A stretch of 64,000 nt of DNA from Pasteurellaceae bacterium Macca (GTDB lineage Bacteria > Pseudomonadota > Gammaproteobacteria > Enterobacterales > Pasteurellaceae), in the NCBI GenBank assembly GCA_023101485.1, contig LVZB01000030.1, forward strand, positions 217,013-281,012, in the 5' to 3' direction. Each line of letters begins with the position of its first letter. Positions within the stretch are counted from its first letter, which is position 1. Below, piece by piece: positions 1 to 9,583 of the stretch. Below the pieces are notes generated by a model. That model made no database searches, had not been told where the DNA came from, and saw only the letters and a program-made list of their open reading frames with translations. The position numbers and the translations under genes were made by a program.

Positions 1-2152
1 CCTTCTCATTGCCAGCGCCATTAACAAAATCGTTTTTTTCTTCTTTTGTTGCAGTTACATTCGCATTCCAGAATGCACTGTTAATCGCATCAACTACATT
101 TTGTGCCGTAACTAAAGCATTTGGATTTGGTTTTGAATTTGTTACATCACCTGTTTTAGACGGATCTTTCCCAAGGGTCACTTTACCATCATCACCATCA
201 TCTTTAGCTTTATCAATGGTTTGTGTTTCTACGTCAAATGTGATGTTGGTACCCGTTTGTGTAAAGTCAACCATTTTCTCTTTGACTTCACCCGTTGTTT
301 TATCTAATTCATAAACAGGAACTTGAATCGTTGAGTTATAGGTATTTACACGTGCAGCCGTTAATGAACCATTATTGAAATTCACGATCTCATTTGGCGT
401 AATTGTGGCAACATTCTTCGTTTGATTTTGAATTTGGAAGCCACGATTTACGTGATCAACCACGGCATAAAGCTGTGAACCATTGATTGCATCGGTAGAA
501 TCAAAAAGGATTTTACCTGCACCCACATTTTTGATTTGACGCTCAGCACCTTTTGCGCCTACACTAACATAATAACCGCTTTTTTCAGGGTCATCTTTAT
601 CGGCTGCTTCTAACCGACCCGCAAATTGTTTTGAATCGTATGTATAGGCATTACCATCAGAAGATTGAACCACGGCATTTTCAACAACTTCTTTTTTCGC
701 TTCGGCAGATTTTGCACCTAACACAACAGAATTGTTTGTCGAAACAAGAATATCTGTACCAATAGCCACGGTATCATGGCCAGTAACAACAGCGCGTGTT
801 CCTGCTGCAATACTGTTTGTGGCATTTAATGCTGTTTTAGTAAAGTTAGTCTGATCTTCTAAACGAATAGCACCTCTAACTGGGTTACCATTATCATCTA
901 CTTTACTCCAATAAACACCTGTATTTGCTTTTTTACCGACAACAGTATCCGTTCCTTTAATCACATAAACAAACTCACCATTATCTAATTTTTTAGCAAC
1001 CACGACAGATCCGGCTGGTGCACTTCCTGTTGCGATAGGTATTGATTTAAGCGCTGTATATTCTGCATTACCAACTAACGCATTATCACCAATTGCAATA
1101 GAACTATTTGCTGAATTTACTTGAGCACTTGAACCTACTGCCACTGAAGAAAGAGAATCACCACTAATTGTTGATTGCTCACCCACAGCAACGGCACTTG
1201 TCGATTTTGCGCCTACTTTTGCATCAAGACCAATTGCTGTTGCACCTCTTGCACCTTCTAAAACTTCAGCACGAACCCCCATGGCAATCGCACCATCCGT
1301 ATTATCATGAACTACAGATTTTGCACCTACTGCGATACTCCCCGTTGAATTTGCTTTTACTTCAGAACTTGCACCAAGAGCTAAAGCAAAATCGGTTTTA
1401 TCAAATTTACCTGTAGTTGAATTACGACCCACAGCTGAAGTATAACCAAAAGCAGAAGATTGGTAGGAATCATTCGCAATAATAATGCCTGGACCGACTG
1501 CTGTAGTTAAAATCCCCGCAGAAACGGTTTTATCACCAATCGCAATCGCACGCATTGAACCATTGGTATGAATTGCATCAAGTCCAAGGGAATCTTTTTT
1601 CGAACCATCACGAATAATAGCCCCAGCTCCAATATGAGTATTTGCGCCTTTATAACCAGCTTGGGCATTTGCACCAATAGCAATGGAGTTAATCCCCGTT
1701 GCAAAATTCTCTGCTCCACTTTTTCTCACGCCATCATTTTCATAACGGCTGCTACCAATCGCAATGGCACCTTTTGCCCCTGCAGTAGTCGCCCCCCCAA
1801 TAGCAATAGTATCATCATCATTAGCTTGGGCATTATTACCAATTGCAACAACACGGTTTGTTTTTGTTGCTGAAGCTGTAGCACCCTGACCAACGAGCAC
1901 TGGGTCTCCACCTTTTGAACCTGTTTCAATATAAATAGGCGTTCCAGTTGCTACCGCTTGTGCGGCCAAGGCATCACTGCTACCTAACAGGGTTGCGCCT
2001 GCAATAACTGCACTCACAGCAAGAGCGGCTGGTGTTAATGCTACACGCTCATTAGTACTTGAAGAGGCTTTCCCCTTAGAACGAGTCAATTCAGATACCA
2101 CGACAAACGATTGAGTCGCTTGGTTAAAAATTACTTTAAAGATTTTATTCAT
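1..2152 (-). CDS. Trimeric autotransporter adhesin (Hia/Hsf/YadA-like), N-terminal part
   Basis: Open reading frame on the minus strand from an ATG at 2152 that runs off the left edge, so about 717 residues are visible and the C-terminal anchor is not. It opens with an extended signal peptide region (MNKIFKVIFNQATQSFVVVS), a Ser-rich linker and a hydrophobic stretch ending in ALAAQA near residue 66. Residues of about 80-420 contain many YadA-head repeats with the AIG core (for example VVAIGNNAQA, AIAIGSS, SSIAIGDNA). A neck-type motif NGSQLYAV lies near residue 555. These features are known of type Vc surface adhesins that trimerise in the outer membrane and bind host cells or matrix. Which receptor it binds cannot be told. 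No frame break is seen in the visible part. Confidence 0.93.
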   Translation of the reverse strand, partial: MNKIFKVIFNQATQSFVVVSELTRSKGKASSSTNERVALTPAALAVSAVIAGATLLGSSDALAAQAVATGTPIYIETGSKGGDPVLVGQGATASATKTNRVVAIGNNAQANDDDTIAIGGATTAGAKGAIAIGSSRYENDGVRKSGAENFATGINSIAIGANAQAGYKGANTHIGAGAIIRDGSKKDSLGLDAIHTNGSMRAIAIGDKTVSAGILTTAVGPGIIIANDSYQSSAFGYTSAVGRNSTTGKFDKTDFALALGASSEVKANSTGSIAVGAKSVVHDNTDGAIAMGVRAEVLEGARGATAIGLDAKVGAKSTSAVAVGEQSTISGDSLSSVAVGSSAQVNSANSSIAIGDNALVGNAEYTALKSIPIATGSAPAGSVVVAKKLDNGEFVYVIKGTDTVVGKKANTGVYWSKVDDNGNPVRGAIRLEDQTNFTKTALNATNSIAAGTRAVVTGHDTVAIGTDILVSTNNSVVLGAKSAEAKKEVVENAVVQSSDGNAYTYDSKQFAGRLEAADKDDPEKSGYYVSVGAKGAERQIKNVGAGKILFDSTDAINGSQLYAVVDHVNRGFQIQNQTKNVATITPNEIVNFNNGSLTAARVNTYNSTIQVPVYELDKTTGEVKEKMVDFTQTGTNITFDVETQTIDKAKDDGDDGKVTLGKDPSKTGDVTNSKPNPNALVTAQNVVDAINSAFWNANVTATKEEKNDFVNGAGNEK

Positions 2153-2779
2153 AAAAAATCATTCCTACAAATTACATTTATTTAAGCGAAGTATGACATC
2201 GCCTTGTAGCAAGAAGTAATTGCCTAGCCTATAGTTTTTGCTATCAAGCTCACAAATTTACTCTGCCATCTCCGCTTAAAGCGGAAACTACTTCACTCTA
2301 TTGCTGTTACAGCGACAACAAATCGCGACTGTAACTTTTCGAGTATAACAAAAAACCAAATTTAAAACAAATCAACAAACAGAGTAATAAAATTGGCAAT
2401 TTCCCTTTTAAAATCAATAGGTTAAATATTGTTTACAAAAAAAAAATAATATAGAACTTCCTTTAAACACAAAAAATGTAAATAAAGAAAGATATTAGAT
2501 AATAATATAGCAATATTTGAATGGATTAAAATGACTGAAAAACGAGGTAATTCGTATAAAATACCGCCCTATTGTCAGTGAAATGACAATATTCATTGCC
2601 TATTCTTGACAGATTGAAGTTGAAGATTAAAAAAATTTGCAAATTTTTACTGAGAAATAACCCTTTATTAACGATTTTGTTCTGACGATGGCAGTTCCGA
2701 AAGCTATCACATAGCAATTAAGAAAACGAGCATTATATCGCCATCTACGCCCCTCGCTTATGACGGGCAAAAACTTTCG
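2153..2779. other. AT-rich intergenic region with long adhesin 5' leader
   Basis: No convincing gene. On the minus strand a -10-like TATACT (2342-2347) would give a leader of roughly 180 nt before the adhesin. The leader can form two hairpins, one at 2271-2285 (TCCGCTT/AAGCGGA) and one at about 2306-2333 (TTACAG...CTGTAA). The rest (2350-2779) is AT-rich. Short open frames here have no recognisable content and are left out. Confidence 0.5.
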
Positions 2780-3547
2780 TCAGAGTAATTCCCAACTCCA
2801 ATTTGAGATCAAACGACAGGGCTGGCATTGAAAATGGAAGATACCGTGGCGGGGTTCGGGCAGTTTCCACTCTCCGCCACAACTTGGGCAACGGCGTTGA
2901 GCTTCAGCTTGTTCGTCTGCGCCTAAACGGTAGAGGTAATAGAAAGTCGGCGTATGGTTTAACCTTTCCACCTGTTTAGCCAATGCCCTGCCTTGTTGGC
3001 TCAGGGGGGTATCGGGGTTGGAAATCTCTGCCACGCATTCCACCTCTAATGTTGTGCCGTTCATTTGCAACTGATCGCAGGCTTGCCAATTTTCTTGCCA
3101 TTTGATTAAAGCTTCATTAAGTGGCATATCTTGTTTTAAGCGATATAACGGCACGGGGCGAAAATCTACGCCGTTATACAGGGGAGAACAGCTCTCTAAA
3201 TGGGTGGTATAAAGCACGAAGAAAGGGGCGGTTTCAGTACTTGTTTCTTCGGCGTTATAGTCCCGACCAATCAGCTCCACATATTCCAACACAACACCCG
3301 CCTCTTTGGCTTGTTCAATGGCTTCATTGACTTCATCACTGTGCCATTTTGGTTGTAAGCTCTCTTGCTCCGGCAATGCCACACGGGCTTGAAAGGTGGA
3401 TCGGGTATCCCGTTGATGATGTGTAATCCCCATTTCTCGCCCAATCACTTGCCCGTTATAACGCCATTGTTCGAGAATTTGGCTAATCAAACTCACGGGA
3501 TCTTGCTCAAAATGTTGATAACTAAAATGAACGACTGCTTGATACAT
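2780..3547 (-). CDS. DUF2310 family Zn-ribbon protein
   Basis: 255 residues. The C-terminus carries a zinc ribbon with CPSC (220, 223) and CQPC (241, 244), and the rest matches what I recall of the DUF2310 family, described as possible nucleic-acid-binding proteins. The function is unknown. The ATG overlaps the fieF stop codon as TAATG (3547-3549), so translation is probably coupled, and this is the last gene of the yaaA operon. The association with iron export and peroxide stress is by position only. Confidence 0.75.
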   Translation of the reverse strand: MYQAVVHFSYQHFEQDPVSLISQILEQWRYNGQVIGREMGITHHQRDTRSTFQARVALPEQESLQPKWHSDEVNEAIEQAKEAGVVLEYVELIGRDYNAEETSTETAPFFVLYTTHLESCSPLYNGVDFRPVPLYRLKQDMPLNEALIKWQENWQACDQLQMNGTTLEVECVAEISNPDTPLSQQGRALAKQVERLNHTPTFYYLYRLGADEQAEAQRRCPSCGGEWKLPEPRHGIFHFQCQPCRLISNWSWELL

Positions 3548-4461
3548 TAAGCCTCCTGTTGCATGGCTTTTTGGGCGGCTTTTTCTTGTTGCACCACCGC
3601 CGTCGGTTCTTGATGAATAATCACTTCCGAAAGGGGGAAAGCATCGAGCAATTTCTGTTCGAGGCTGTCGGTAATGTCATGCGCCACAATCAGGGGGAGG
3701 TGATCGTCTAATTCAAGGTGAAGCTGAATAAAACGCACCGCTCCAGCTTTACGGGTTTTTACATCGTGAATACCGATAATACAAGGATGTTCGAGGGCAA
3801 TCATCCAAATGCGATCCACTTCCTCTTGGGGTAACGCTTTATCAAGTAGTGACTGCACCGCTTCCCACAACATTTTGGCGGCACTGATAAAAATATACAG
3901 GGAAATTCCAATGGCGAATAACGCATCGGCATAGACAAAACCTTGCATATTCAACAGCATAGCTACCAAAATCGCCCCATTCATATATAAATCGGTTTGA
4001 TAGTGGAGAGAATCCGCCTCAATAGCAGGACTGCCGGTTAGTTTCACCACTTTGCGTTGATACCACACCAGCACAGCGGTCAATACAATAGAAAAAAGGC
4101 TAATCGCCACGCCTAAATCACTGCTATTGATTAACTGTGGCTCACTTAAACGCTGAATGCCTTGTAATAATAAGAAACTCGCCGACCCAGTAATAAAGGC
4201 ACTCTGCCCGAGTGCCGCAAGGGATTCCGCTTTGCCGTGACCGAAGGCGTGATCTTCATCAGCTGGTTGAAGGGCAAAACGCAACACAACGATATTGGTA
4301 ATCGAGGCAAAGAGATCCACCAGTGAATCCGTCATTGCGGCAAGAATGGTAATCGATCCCGTTTTCCACCACGCAAATGCTTTCACTAAAATCAGCAACG
4401 TTGCCACAATAATGGCAAAAGTTGCGGCACGTTTGACATATTTTGCATATTCTTGGGTCAT
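3547..4461 (-). CDS. fieF: Cation diffusion facilitator FieF (ferrous iron / zinc efflux)
   Basis: 304 residues. The start at 4461 is chosen because the ATG overlaps the upstream stop as ATGA and the N-terminus then aligns with E. coli FieF; a longer frame to 4482 exists. The family exports Fe2+ and Zn2+ across the inner membrane in exchange for protons. The metal site is visible as DSLVD (D45, D49) in TM2 and HYQTD in TM5, and the HAFGHGKAESLAALGQ loop is typical. The cytoplasmic C-terminal dimer domain contains the conserved HDVKTRKAG and IIHQEP segments. It sits between a lipoprotein gene and DUF2310 in an operon led by yaaA, which fits a role in limiting free iron. Confidence 0.93.
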   Translation of the reverse strand: MTQEYAKYVKRAATFAIIVATLLILVKAFAWWKTGSITILAAMTDSLVDLFASITNIVVLRFALQPADEDHAFGHGKAESLAALGQSAFITGSASFLLLQGIQRLSEPQLINSSDLGVAISLFSIVLTAVLVWYQRKVVKLTGSPAIEADSLHYQTDLYMNGAILVAMLLNMQGFVYADALFAIGISLYIFISAAKMLWEAVQSLLDKALPQEEVDRIWMIALEHPCIIGIHDVKTRKAGAVRFIQLHLELDDHLPLIVAHDITDSLEQKLLDAFPLSEVIIHQEPTAVVQQEKAAQKAMQQEA

Positions 4462-5015
4462 TTTTGACACTCCATTTGCCACGGTAAGGCTGCCAACAGT
4501 TGGGCAAGTTCGGTTAATTGTGATTGAAAGGCGGTTAAATCGCTTGTTTGCTTACGCACAGGCTCTTTTTTCGCAAACTGAATTTGGCTGTATCCGCAGG
4601 CACTATTACGCCCTCTTGTGACTTCAAGCTGTACATTCTGAAAACGTGCTGTCGGGGGATGAATAGCCTCACTTCGTAGCTCCTGCTCCACGCCCTGATT
4701 ATCCACTAAGGCGATTTGGCTATGCGTGCCCTTTTTTTTCGCAAAGTCTTGGCGAAAACGCACACGCTCTGCAAGGCTTTGAACTGTCTTGCCCTCTTCG
4801 CTAAATAAGAGAATCCCTTGTTGCCAATCGTCAGGATTACGGGAGCTATTGGACGGCAAATAAAGGCTTTGGCGGAGGTGGTCAAGGCGATTATCCGTGA
4901 CCATTTCATAGCTTTGCCCGTTTAATTGCACCTTTTGCGGTTGCACAAAGTGCGGTGCGTTGAGGCTACAAGCGGTCAAAAAAAAGGGAAAAATTGCAAC
5001 GCGAAACCAAGCCAT
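4458..5015 (-). CDS. Putative outer membrane lipoprotein
   Basis: 185 residues with a short signal peptide and a lipobox FFLTAC, lipid-attachment Cys at residue 16. There is no domain I recognise; the mature part is charged and contains QKVQLNGQSYEMVTDNRL. Its ATG overlaps the yaaA stop (TAATG at 5013-5017) and its TGA overlaps the fieF ATG, so it is the second gene of a coupled four-gene operon. A role in the envelope is likely; a more precise function is not supported. Uptake signals lie at about 4972 (ACAAGCGGTC) and 4947 (AAGTGCGGT, the Haemophilus-type variant). Confidence 0.75.
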   Translation of the reverse strand: MAWFRVAIFPFFLTACSLNAPHFVQPQKVQLNGQSYEMVTDNRLDHLRQSLYLPSNSSRNPDDWQQGILLFSEEGKTVQSLAERVRFRQDFAKKKGTHSQIALVDNQGVEQELRSEAIHPPTARFQNVQLEVTRGRNSACGYSQIQFAKKEPVRKQTSDLTAFQSQLTELAQLLAALPWQMECQK

Positions 5016-5803
5016 TATTTCTCTTCTCGCATCTGTTCTTCTCGAATAAACACCAACTCCGTTGCCGTCGAACGGCTTTCATCAAAGCAATAACCGCCAT
5101 AGTTAAAGGCTTTGAGATCGTCAATTTTACTCGGGCGAGTATCTAACATAAAACGCACCATCATCCCACGGGCTTTTTTGGCATAGAAACTGATGATCTT
5201 AAATTTGCCGTTTTTCTCATCTAAAAACACAGGCTTGACAATAGTCGCCACTAAGTTTTTCGGTTTTACTGCATTGAAATATTCGTCCGACGCTAAATTC
5301 ACTAACACCGCATCGCCTTGTTCATCAATCGCTTGTTGCAGGTGTTCTGTAATGGTATTGCCCCAAAAGGCGTAGAGATCTTTACCCTGTGGGTTCGCCA
5401 GTTTCGTTCCCATTTCAAGGCGATAAGGTTGCATAAAATCAAGGGGGCGTAAAAGCCCATATAACCCAGAAAGAATGCGTAAATGCACTTGGGCATAGGC
5501 AACTTGTTCAGGGGTTAAACTTTCGGCATCTAAGCCGGTATAAACATCGCCTTTAAAAGCAAATAACGCCGCTTTGGCATTCTCGGCATTGTGAGTTAGT
5601 TGCCATTGTGTAAAACGAACGGCATTTAAGCTGGCAAGTTTGTCGCTAATCGACATCAGCGACCCAATTTCCGCCGGGGAAAGCTGACGGCAAATCTCAA
5701 TAAGCTGTTGGCTATAAGCGGTTAAATTCGGTTGAGAAAACGCAAAGCCCGTAACGGGGGTTTTAAAATCAAGTGTTTTAGCAGGCGAGATAATCGCTAA
5801 CAT
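5015..5803 (-). CDS. yaaA: Peroxide stress protein YaaA
   Basis: 262 residues, close to the usual YaaA length of about 258, with the family start [13 protein letters not shown] and conserved [11 protein letters not shown] and [10 protein letters not shown] segments. In E. coli YaaA is induced by OxyR and lowers free iron during peroxide stress. Here it leads an operon that includes the iron exporter fieF, which supports the same theme by inference. No OxyR box could be picked out by eye upstream. An uptake signal lies in the upstream gap at about 5823. Confidence 0.93.
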   Translation of the reverse strand: MLAIISPAKTLDFKTPVTGFAFSQPNLTAYSQQLIEICRQLSPAEIGSLMSISDKLASLNAVRFTQWQLTHNAENAKAALFAFKGDVYTGLDAESLTPEQVAYAQVHLRILSGLYGLLRPLDFMQPYRLEMGTKLANPQGKDLYAFWGNTITEHLQQAIDEQGDAVLVNLASDEYFNAVKPKNLVATIVKPVFLDEKNGKFKIISFYAKKARGMMVRFMLDTRPSKIDDLKAFNYGGYCFDESRSTATELVFIREEQMREEK

Positions 5804-5901
5804 AGTATTCCTTAGACGTGATACAAGCGGTCAAATTTTTTAAACAATTTGCTCAGTGGCAGTTCATCAATAAAGGGCGGATTTTACTAAAAAAATCGCA
5901 T

Positions 5902-5927
5902 AAAAAAAGGCAGAATTCCTCTGCCTT
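5902..5927 (-). terminator. Intrinsic terminator of rplM-rpsI
   Basis: Stem AAGGCAG (5907-5913) with CTGCCTT (5921-5927), followed on the minus strand by a run of T. It lies about 20 nt past the rpsI stop codon. Confidence 0.8.
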
Positions 5928-5947
5928 GATTCGATAAACGAAAAAAA

Positions 5948-6343
5948 TTAACGTTTTGAGTATTGTGGACGACGACGTGCTTTGTGTAAACCCACTTTTT
6001 TACGTTCAACGCGACGTGCATCACGAGTAACGAAGCCTGCTGCACGAAGTGCTGGGCGGAGAGTTTCATCGTATTCCATCAATGCGCGAGTGATACCGTG
6101 ACGGATAGCACCTGCTTGACCAGAAATACCACCACCTTTAACAGTGATGTAAAGGTCTAATTTATTCGTTAATTCAACTAACTCTAACGGCTGACGTACG
6201 ATCATACGCGCAGTTTCACGACCGAAGTAAACTTCTAATGAACGTTGGTTAATTGTAATGTTACCATTGCCCGGTTTGATAAATACACGAGCTGAAGAGC
6301 TTTTGCGGCGACCTGTGCCGTAGTTTTGATTTGCTGCTGTCAT
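5948..6343 (-). CDS. rpsI: 30S ribosomal protein S9
   Basis: 131 residues with the family's [13 protein letters not shown] start and the basic tail ending [11 protein letters not shown], whose terminal Lys-Arg reaches toward the decoding centre. It lies 15 nt behind rplM, the standard order in gammaproteobacteria, and is followed by a terminator. Full length, no anomaly. Confidence 0.98.
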   Translation of the reverse strand: MTAANQNYGTGRRKSSSARVFIKPGNGNITINQRSLEVYFGRETARMIVRQPLELVELTNKLDLYITVKGGGISGQAGAIRHGITRALMEYDETLRPALRAAGFVTRDARRVERKKVGLHKARRRPQYSKR

Positions 6344-6358
6344 TTGAATGCTCCGTGA

Positions 6359-6787
6359 TTAGATATCTAAAACTTGTGGTTGTTGAGCGTGGTGTTGGTG
6401 TTCAGCACCTGCGTAAACTTTTAATTTACGGAACATTGCTCGACCTAATGGACCTTTTGGCAACATACCTTTAACCGCAATTTCAATCACTGCTTCTGGA
6501 CGGCGAGCAATCATTTCTTTGAAGGTTGCATCTTTGATGCCACCAACGTAGCCAGTGTGCCAGTAGTAGATTTTGTCAGTTTCTTTTTTGCCTGTTACTG
6601 CAACTTTCTCTGCATTGATAACAACGATGTAATCGCCTGTATCAACGTGCGGAGTATATTCAGCTTTATGTTTACCACGAAGGCGACGAGCTAATTCAGT
6701 CGCTAAACGACCTAAGGTTTTACCTGTCGCATCTACTACATACCAGTCGCGTTGTACCGTTTCTGGTTTTGCTACAAAAGTTTTCAT
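6359..6787 (-). CDS. rplM: 50S ribosomal protein L13
   Basis: 142 residues from the ATG at 6787 ([20 protein letters not shown]), the normal length for L13; an upstream in-frame ATG at 6829 would add a non-conserved 14-residue extension and is rejected. L13 is an early assembly protein of the 50S subunit. In E. coli, L13 represses its own operon through the rplM leader; the leader here is about 130 nt and could do the same, but I cannot show that. Confidence 0.98.
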   Translation of the reverse strand: MKTFVAKPETVQRDWYVVDATGKTLGRLATELARRLRGKHKAEYTPHVDTGDYIVVINAEKVAVTGKKETDKIYYWHTGYVGGIKDATFKEMIARRPEAVIEIAVKGMLPKGPLGRAMFRKLKVYAGAEHQHHAQQPQVLDI

Positions 6788-6919
6788 TATATAAAATACC
6801 AATTTAAAATTGTTAAACCCAATATCCAAAGGATATTACCTAATACGGTGAGAATCCGACCCCTTCGAGTCTCATTCAGACCAACTTGCATAGCGGGAAT
6901 ACTACGCAAAAACAGGGTG

Positions 6920-6955
6920 GCGGGATTATACAGACTTTCATAAAAAAGATCTAAA
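6920..6955 (-). promoter_or_regulatory. Probable rplM-rpsI promoter
   Basis: A perfect TATAAT on the minus strand (6925-6930) is followed by a GC-rich discriminator CCCGCC, typical of stringently controlled ribosomal promoters. The -35 (about 6948-6953) is weak. The resulting leader would run from about 6917 to the rplM start. Confidence 0.6.
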
Positions 6956-7087
6956 TATTTTTAGCAAAAAATGTAATTTTGCGATTTTATTCAAATTTTT
7001 TGATTTTCCTTGTGAATTATTCTTCTCTTTGACTGCAGAAAATGGTAAAACCACATCACTTTTCACTCTTTGACTTAGGAAAATACA

Positions 7088-7477
7088 ATGCAATGGACAA
7101 ATGAAATTTGGTTAGCCATTATTGCCGCCGCTGTAGTCGGCTTTATTGTTGGTTATGTGTTAATGAGAGCGACAAATGCGAATGCACAGAAACAGCAAAA
7201 ATTAGAAAATGAACTCAAAGAAACCAGTGAGAAACTGGAACAACAAAAACAGCAATTAGAGCAACATTTTGAGCAATCTGCCAATTTGCTTTCTACTTTA
7301 GCCGAAGATTATAAAAAGCTCTACACCCATTTAGCACAAGGCTCACAAACCTTACTGCCTGAAGAGAATAAAATTGAGTTTTTCCAATTAAAAATCGAAA
7401 ATACCGCCCAAGCCCAAAATGATGAAGATCAACCAAAAGATTATTCCGAAGGTTCGTCAGGTATTTTGAAATCATAA
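7088..7477 (+). CDS. zapG: Z-ring associated protein ZapG (YhcB, DUF1043)
   Basis: 129 residues: one N-terminal membrane helix (about residues 7-26, IWLAIIAAAVVGFIVGYVLM), then a long Gln/Lys/Glu-rich coiled coil (about 35-90) and an acidic tail. This is the YhcB/ZapG architecture; in E. coli the protein links cell division and envelope growth, and yhcB lies near rplM there too. It is divergent from rplM-rpsI. A TTAGGAAA ribosome binding site precedes the ATG. The gene ends in an intrinsic terminator. Confidence 0.88.
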   Translation: MQWTNEIWLAIIAAAVVGFIVGYVLMRATNANAQKQQKLENELKETSEKLEQQKQQLEQHFEQSANLLSTLAEDYKKLYTHLAQGSQTLLPEENKIEFFQLKIENTAQAQNDEDQPKDYSEGSSGILKS

Positions 7478-7505
7478 TCAACATTCTTCTTGATATGCTC
7501 CAATT

Positions 7506-7540
7506 AAAAGGCAAAATTTGTTATTTTTGCCTTTTTTATT
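7506..7540 (+). terminator. Terminator after zapG
   Basis: AAAAGGCAAAA (7506-7516) pairs with TTTTGCCTTTT (7525-7535), followed by T residues. Confidence 0.8.
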
Positions 7541-7905
7541 TAATGCCATTCCCATGACTTAGCATTCATTGCTAGAAAATCCCCAATTGCTTTGTAACGC
7601 ACATTCTTTAAGTGAGTGATTTTTACTCTTACAAACCACCAAAACAGTCTTTCATACCTTGATGCAAAATGTTCATAAAATTTGACCGCTTGTTAGGAAC
7701 ATTTTGTTCTATTCAACAATTCATCTCGGAAATAAAAAAGAAAAGGGCTTGATATTGCTAGTTTAATCTTGCAAAAATGTGAGAAAATTAACATTTGTGA
7801 AAAATTTTTCCCTTTTTAATTTACAAAAACCGCTAAATAGATTATTTATTTTTACACTGATTTTCAGTACATATCCGATTTATCATCTCAACAGGGAGAA
7901 ATCTT
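7541..7905 (+). promoter_or_regulatory. oppA-like upstream region with candidate promoter
   Basis: No gene in this stretch of about 365 bp. A candidate promoter is TTTACA (7820-7825), 17-bp spacer, TATTTA (7843-7848), giving a leader of about 50 nt and an AGGGAGA ribosome binding site ahead of the ATG at 7906. An uptake signal is at about 7680. Confidence 0.4.
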
Positions 7906-9532
7906 ATGGCAAAACACAAACTACTTAAAACAGCAACACTCATTGCAACCTTATTTGGCTCATCGAGTCTTTTTGCGGCAAATGTACCTGCCGGTACGGT
8001 CTTAGCGGAAAAGCAAGAAGTCTATCTCGCCAACACTGAACCTGAAACCCTTGACCCACAAAAAATGACTGGACAACCGGCAGGCAACGTGGCACGCCAA
8101 CTTTTTGAAGGCTTAGTCGGCTCTGATTTAGAAGGTAAAGTGATTCCAGCTGGGGCAGTTTCTTGGGAAAGCTCACCGGATTATAAAGTTTGGACGTTTA
8201 AAACTCCGCCCAGAGGCGAAATGGTCTAATGGCGAGCCTGTTACTGCACATGATTATGTTTATGCGTGGCGTCGTTTAGCCGATCCGCAAAATGCTTCCC
8301 AATATGCTGACTACCTCGAAATTCTCAAATTAGCCAATGCGACGGATGTCATTAACGGCAAGAAAAAGCCCGAAGAACTCGGCATTAAAGCCATTGATGA
8401 CTATACCTTAGAGATGACACTCTCTGAATCTATTCCTTTCGCCGTTGAACTCACTGGCCACTACATTCTGTACCCAACACATCAAAAAACCATTGAAAAA
8501 TTTGGTGACCAATGGACAAAACCGGAGAATTTAGTCGGTAACGGCGCTTACATCTTAGAAGAGCGTGTGCTGAACGAAAAAATGGTCTTCAAACGTAACC
8601 CACACTATTGGGATAACAAAAATACCGTGATTGATAAAGGGACATTCTTGATCCTTGAAGGGGCAAATGCCGTCAATCGTTACCGTGCCGATGGGTTAGA
8701 TTTAGTGGGCGTGCCAAAAGAGTTGTACAAAAAAATGAAAGCGGAATATGGCAATGAAATGTACACTAGCCCACGTTTAACCTCTTACGTTTATGAGATG
8801 AACTTAGCGAAGCCACCTTTTGATAACATCAATATCCGTAAAGCCTTGAATTTAGGGATTGATCGCCAAATTATGGCGGAAAAAGTGCTTGGTCGTGGCG
8901 AAAAACAAAGCTGGACATTTATTCCAAAATACATTGTTGGTGGCGAGAAAGTGAAAGATCCTGAATTTGCGTCTTGGACCAATGAGCAACGCTATGCCGA
9001 AGCGAAAAAATTACTCGCAGAAGCCGGATACAGTAAGCAAAAACCATTAGAGTTTGAACTCCTCTATTCAAAAGGCGAAGCCGCGAAAAATATGGTGGTT
9101 GCCTTAGATGCACAATGGCGTCAAAACCTAGGTGGTTTAGTCAAACTTAAACCGCTAGATCAAGAGTGGAAAACCTTCTTAGGTACAGGTCGGGCAAGAA
9201 ACTTCCAAATGATCTCCTCCGGTTGGGGCGCGGATTACAATGAAGCAAGCACCTTTGCCACTTACTATTTAAGCACCAGTAACTTCAATAAAGTCGGCTT
9301 TAAAAATGCAGAGTATGATGCCCTTGTCAACTCACTCTACACCGCACCAAGTGCCGAAGCTCGCCAAGAGATTTATGCCAAAGCGGAAGCGATTTTAGAT
9401 AACAACCATCTTTTCATCGCCACTTATTCACCTGTTGGTGTGGGCTTAAAAAAACCATACCTACAAGGTTTTGGTGAATTTGACCCACAATTACAATTCC
9501 GTTTCCAAAATATGTATATTTTGAAACATTAA
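7906..9532 (+). pseudogene. oppA: Periplasmic oligopeptide-binding protein OppA-like, frameshifted
   Basis: The two halves of one solute-binding protein lie in different frames. The first (7906-8229) has a signal peptide ending SSLFAAN and the family segment EPETLDPQKMTGQPAGN, then reads into a stop at 8227. Removing one A from the AAAA run at 8200-8203 restores WTFKLRPEAKWSNGEPVTA and joins it to the second frame, which continues through SIPFAVELTGHY to the stop at 9532. The repaired protein has about 541 residues, the normal OppA length of about 543. OppA binds peptides for the OppBCDF importer, whose genes are not nearby, so this is an orphan binding protein. Either a true inactivating mutation or a homopolymer sequencing error. 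The exact peptide or haem specificity is not readable. Confidence 0.9.
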
Positions 9533-9540
9533 TTATAGAT

Positions 9541-9574
9541 ATAAAAGCACTCACTAATAAGTGAGTGCTTTTCG
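9541..9574. terminator. Bidirectional terminator between oppA-like gene and citT
   Basis: A 13-bp perfect stem AAAAGCACTCACT (9543-9555) / AGTGAGTGCTTTT (9560-9572) with loop AATA. The stem has A and T tracts on either side, so it can serve the convergent genes on both strands. Confidence 0.88.
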
Positions 9575-9583
9575 TTATTAGAC

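Noticed and set aside
1168..1929. Several open frames on both strands inside the adhesin gene
   Set aside because: Low-complexity products (His/Leu- or Gln-rich) that are shadows of the AIG repeats in the true frame.
2526..2717. 63-residue frame upstream of the adhesin
   Set aside because: No ribosome binding site, AT-rich, no domain; it lies in a plain intergenic region.
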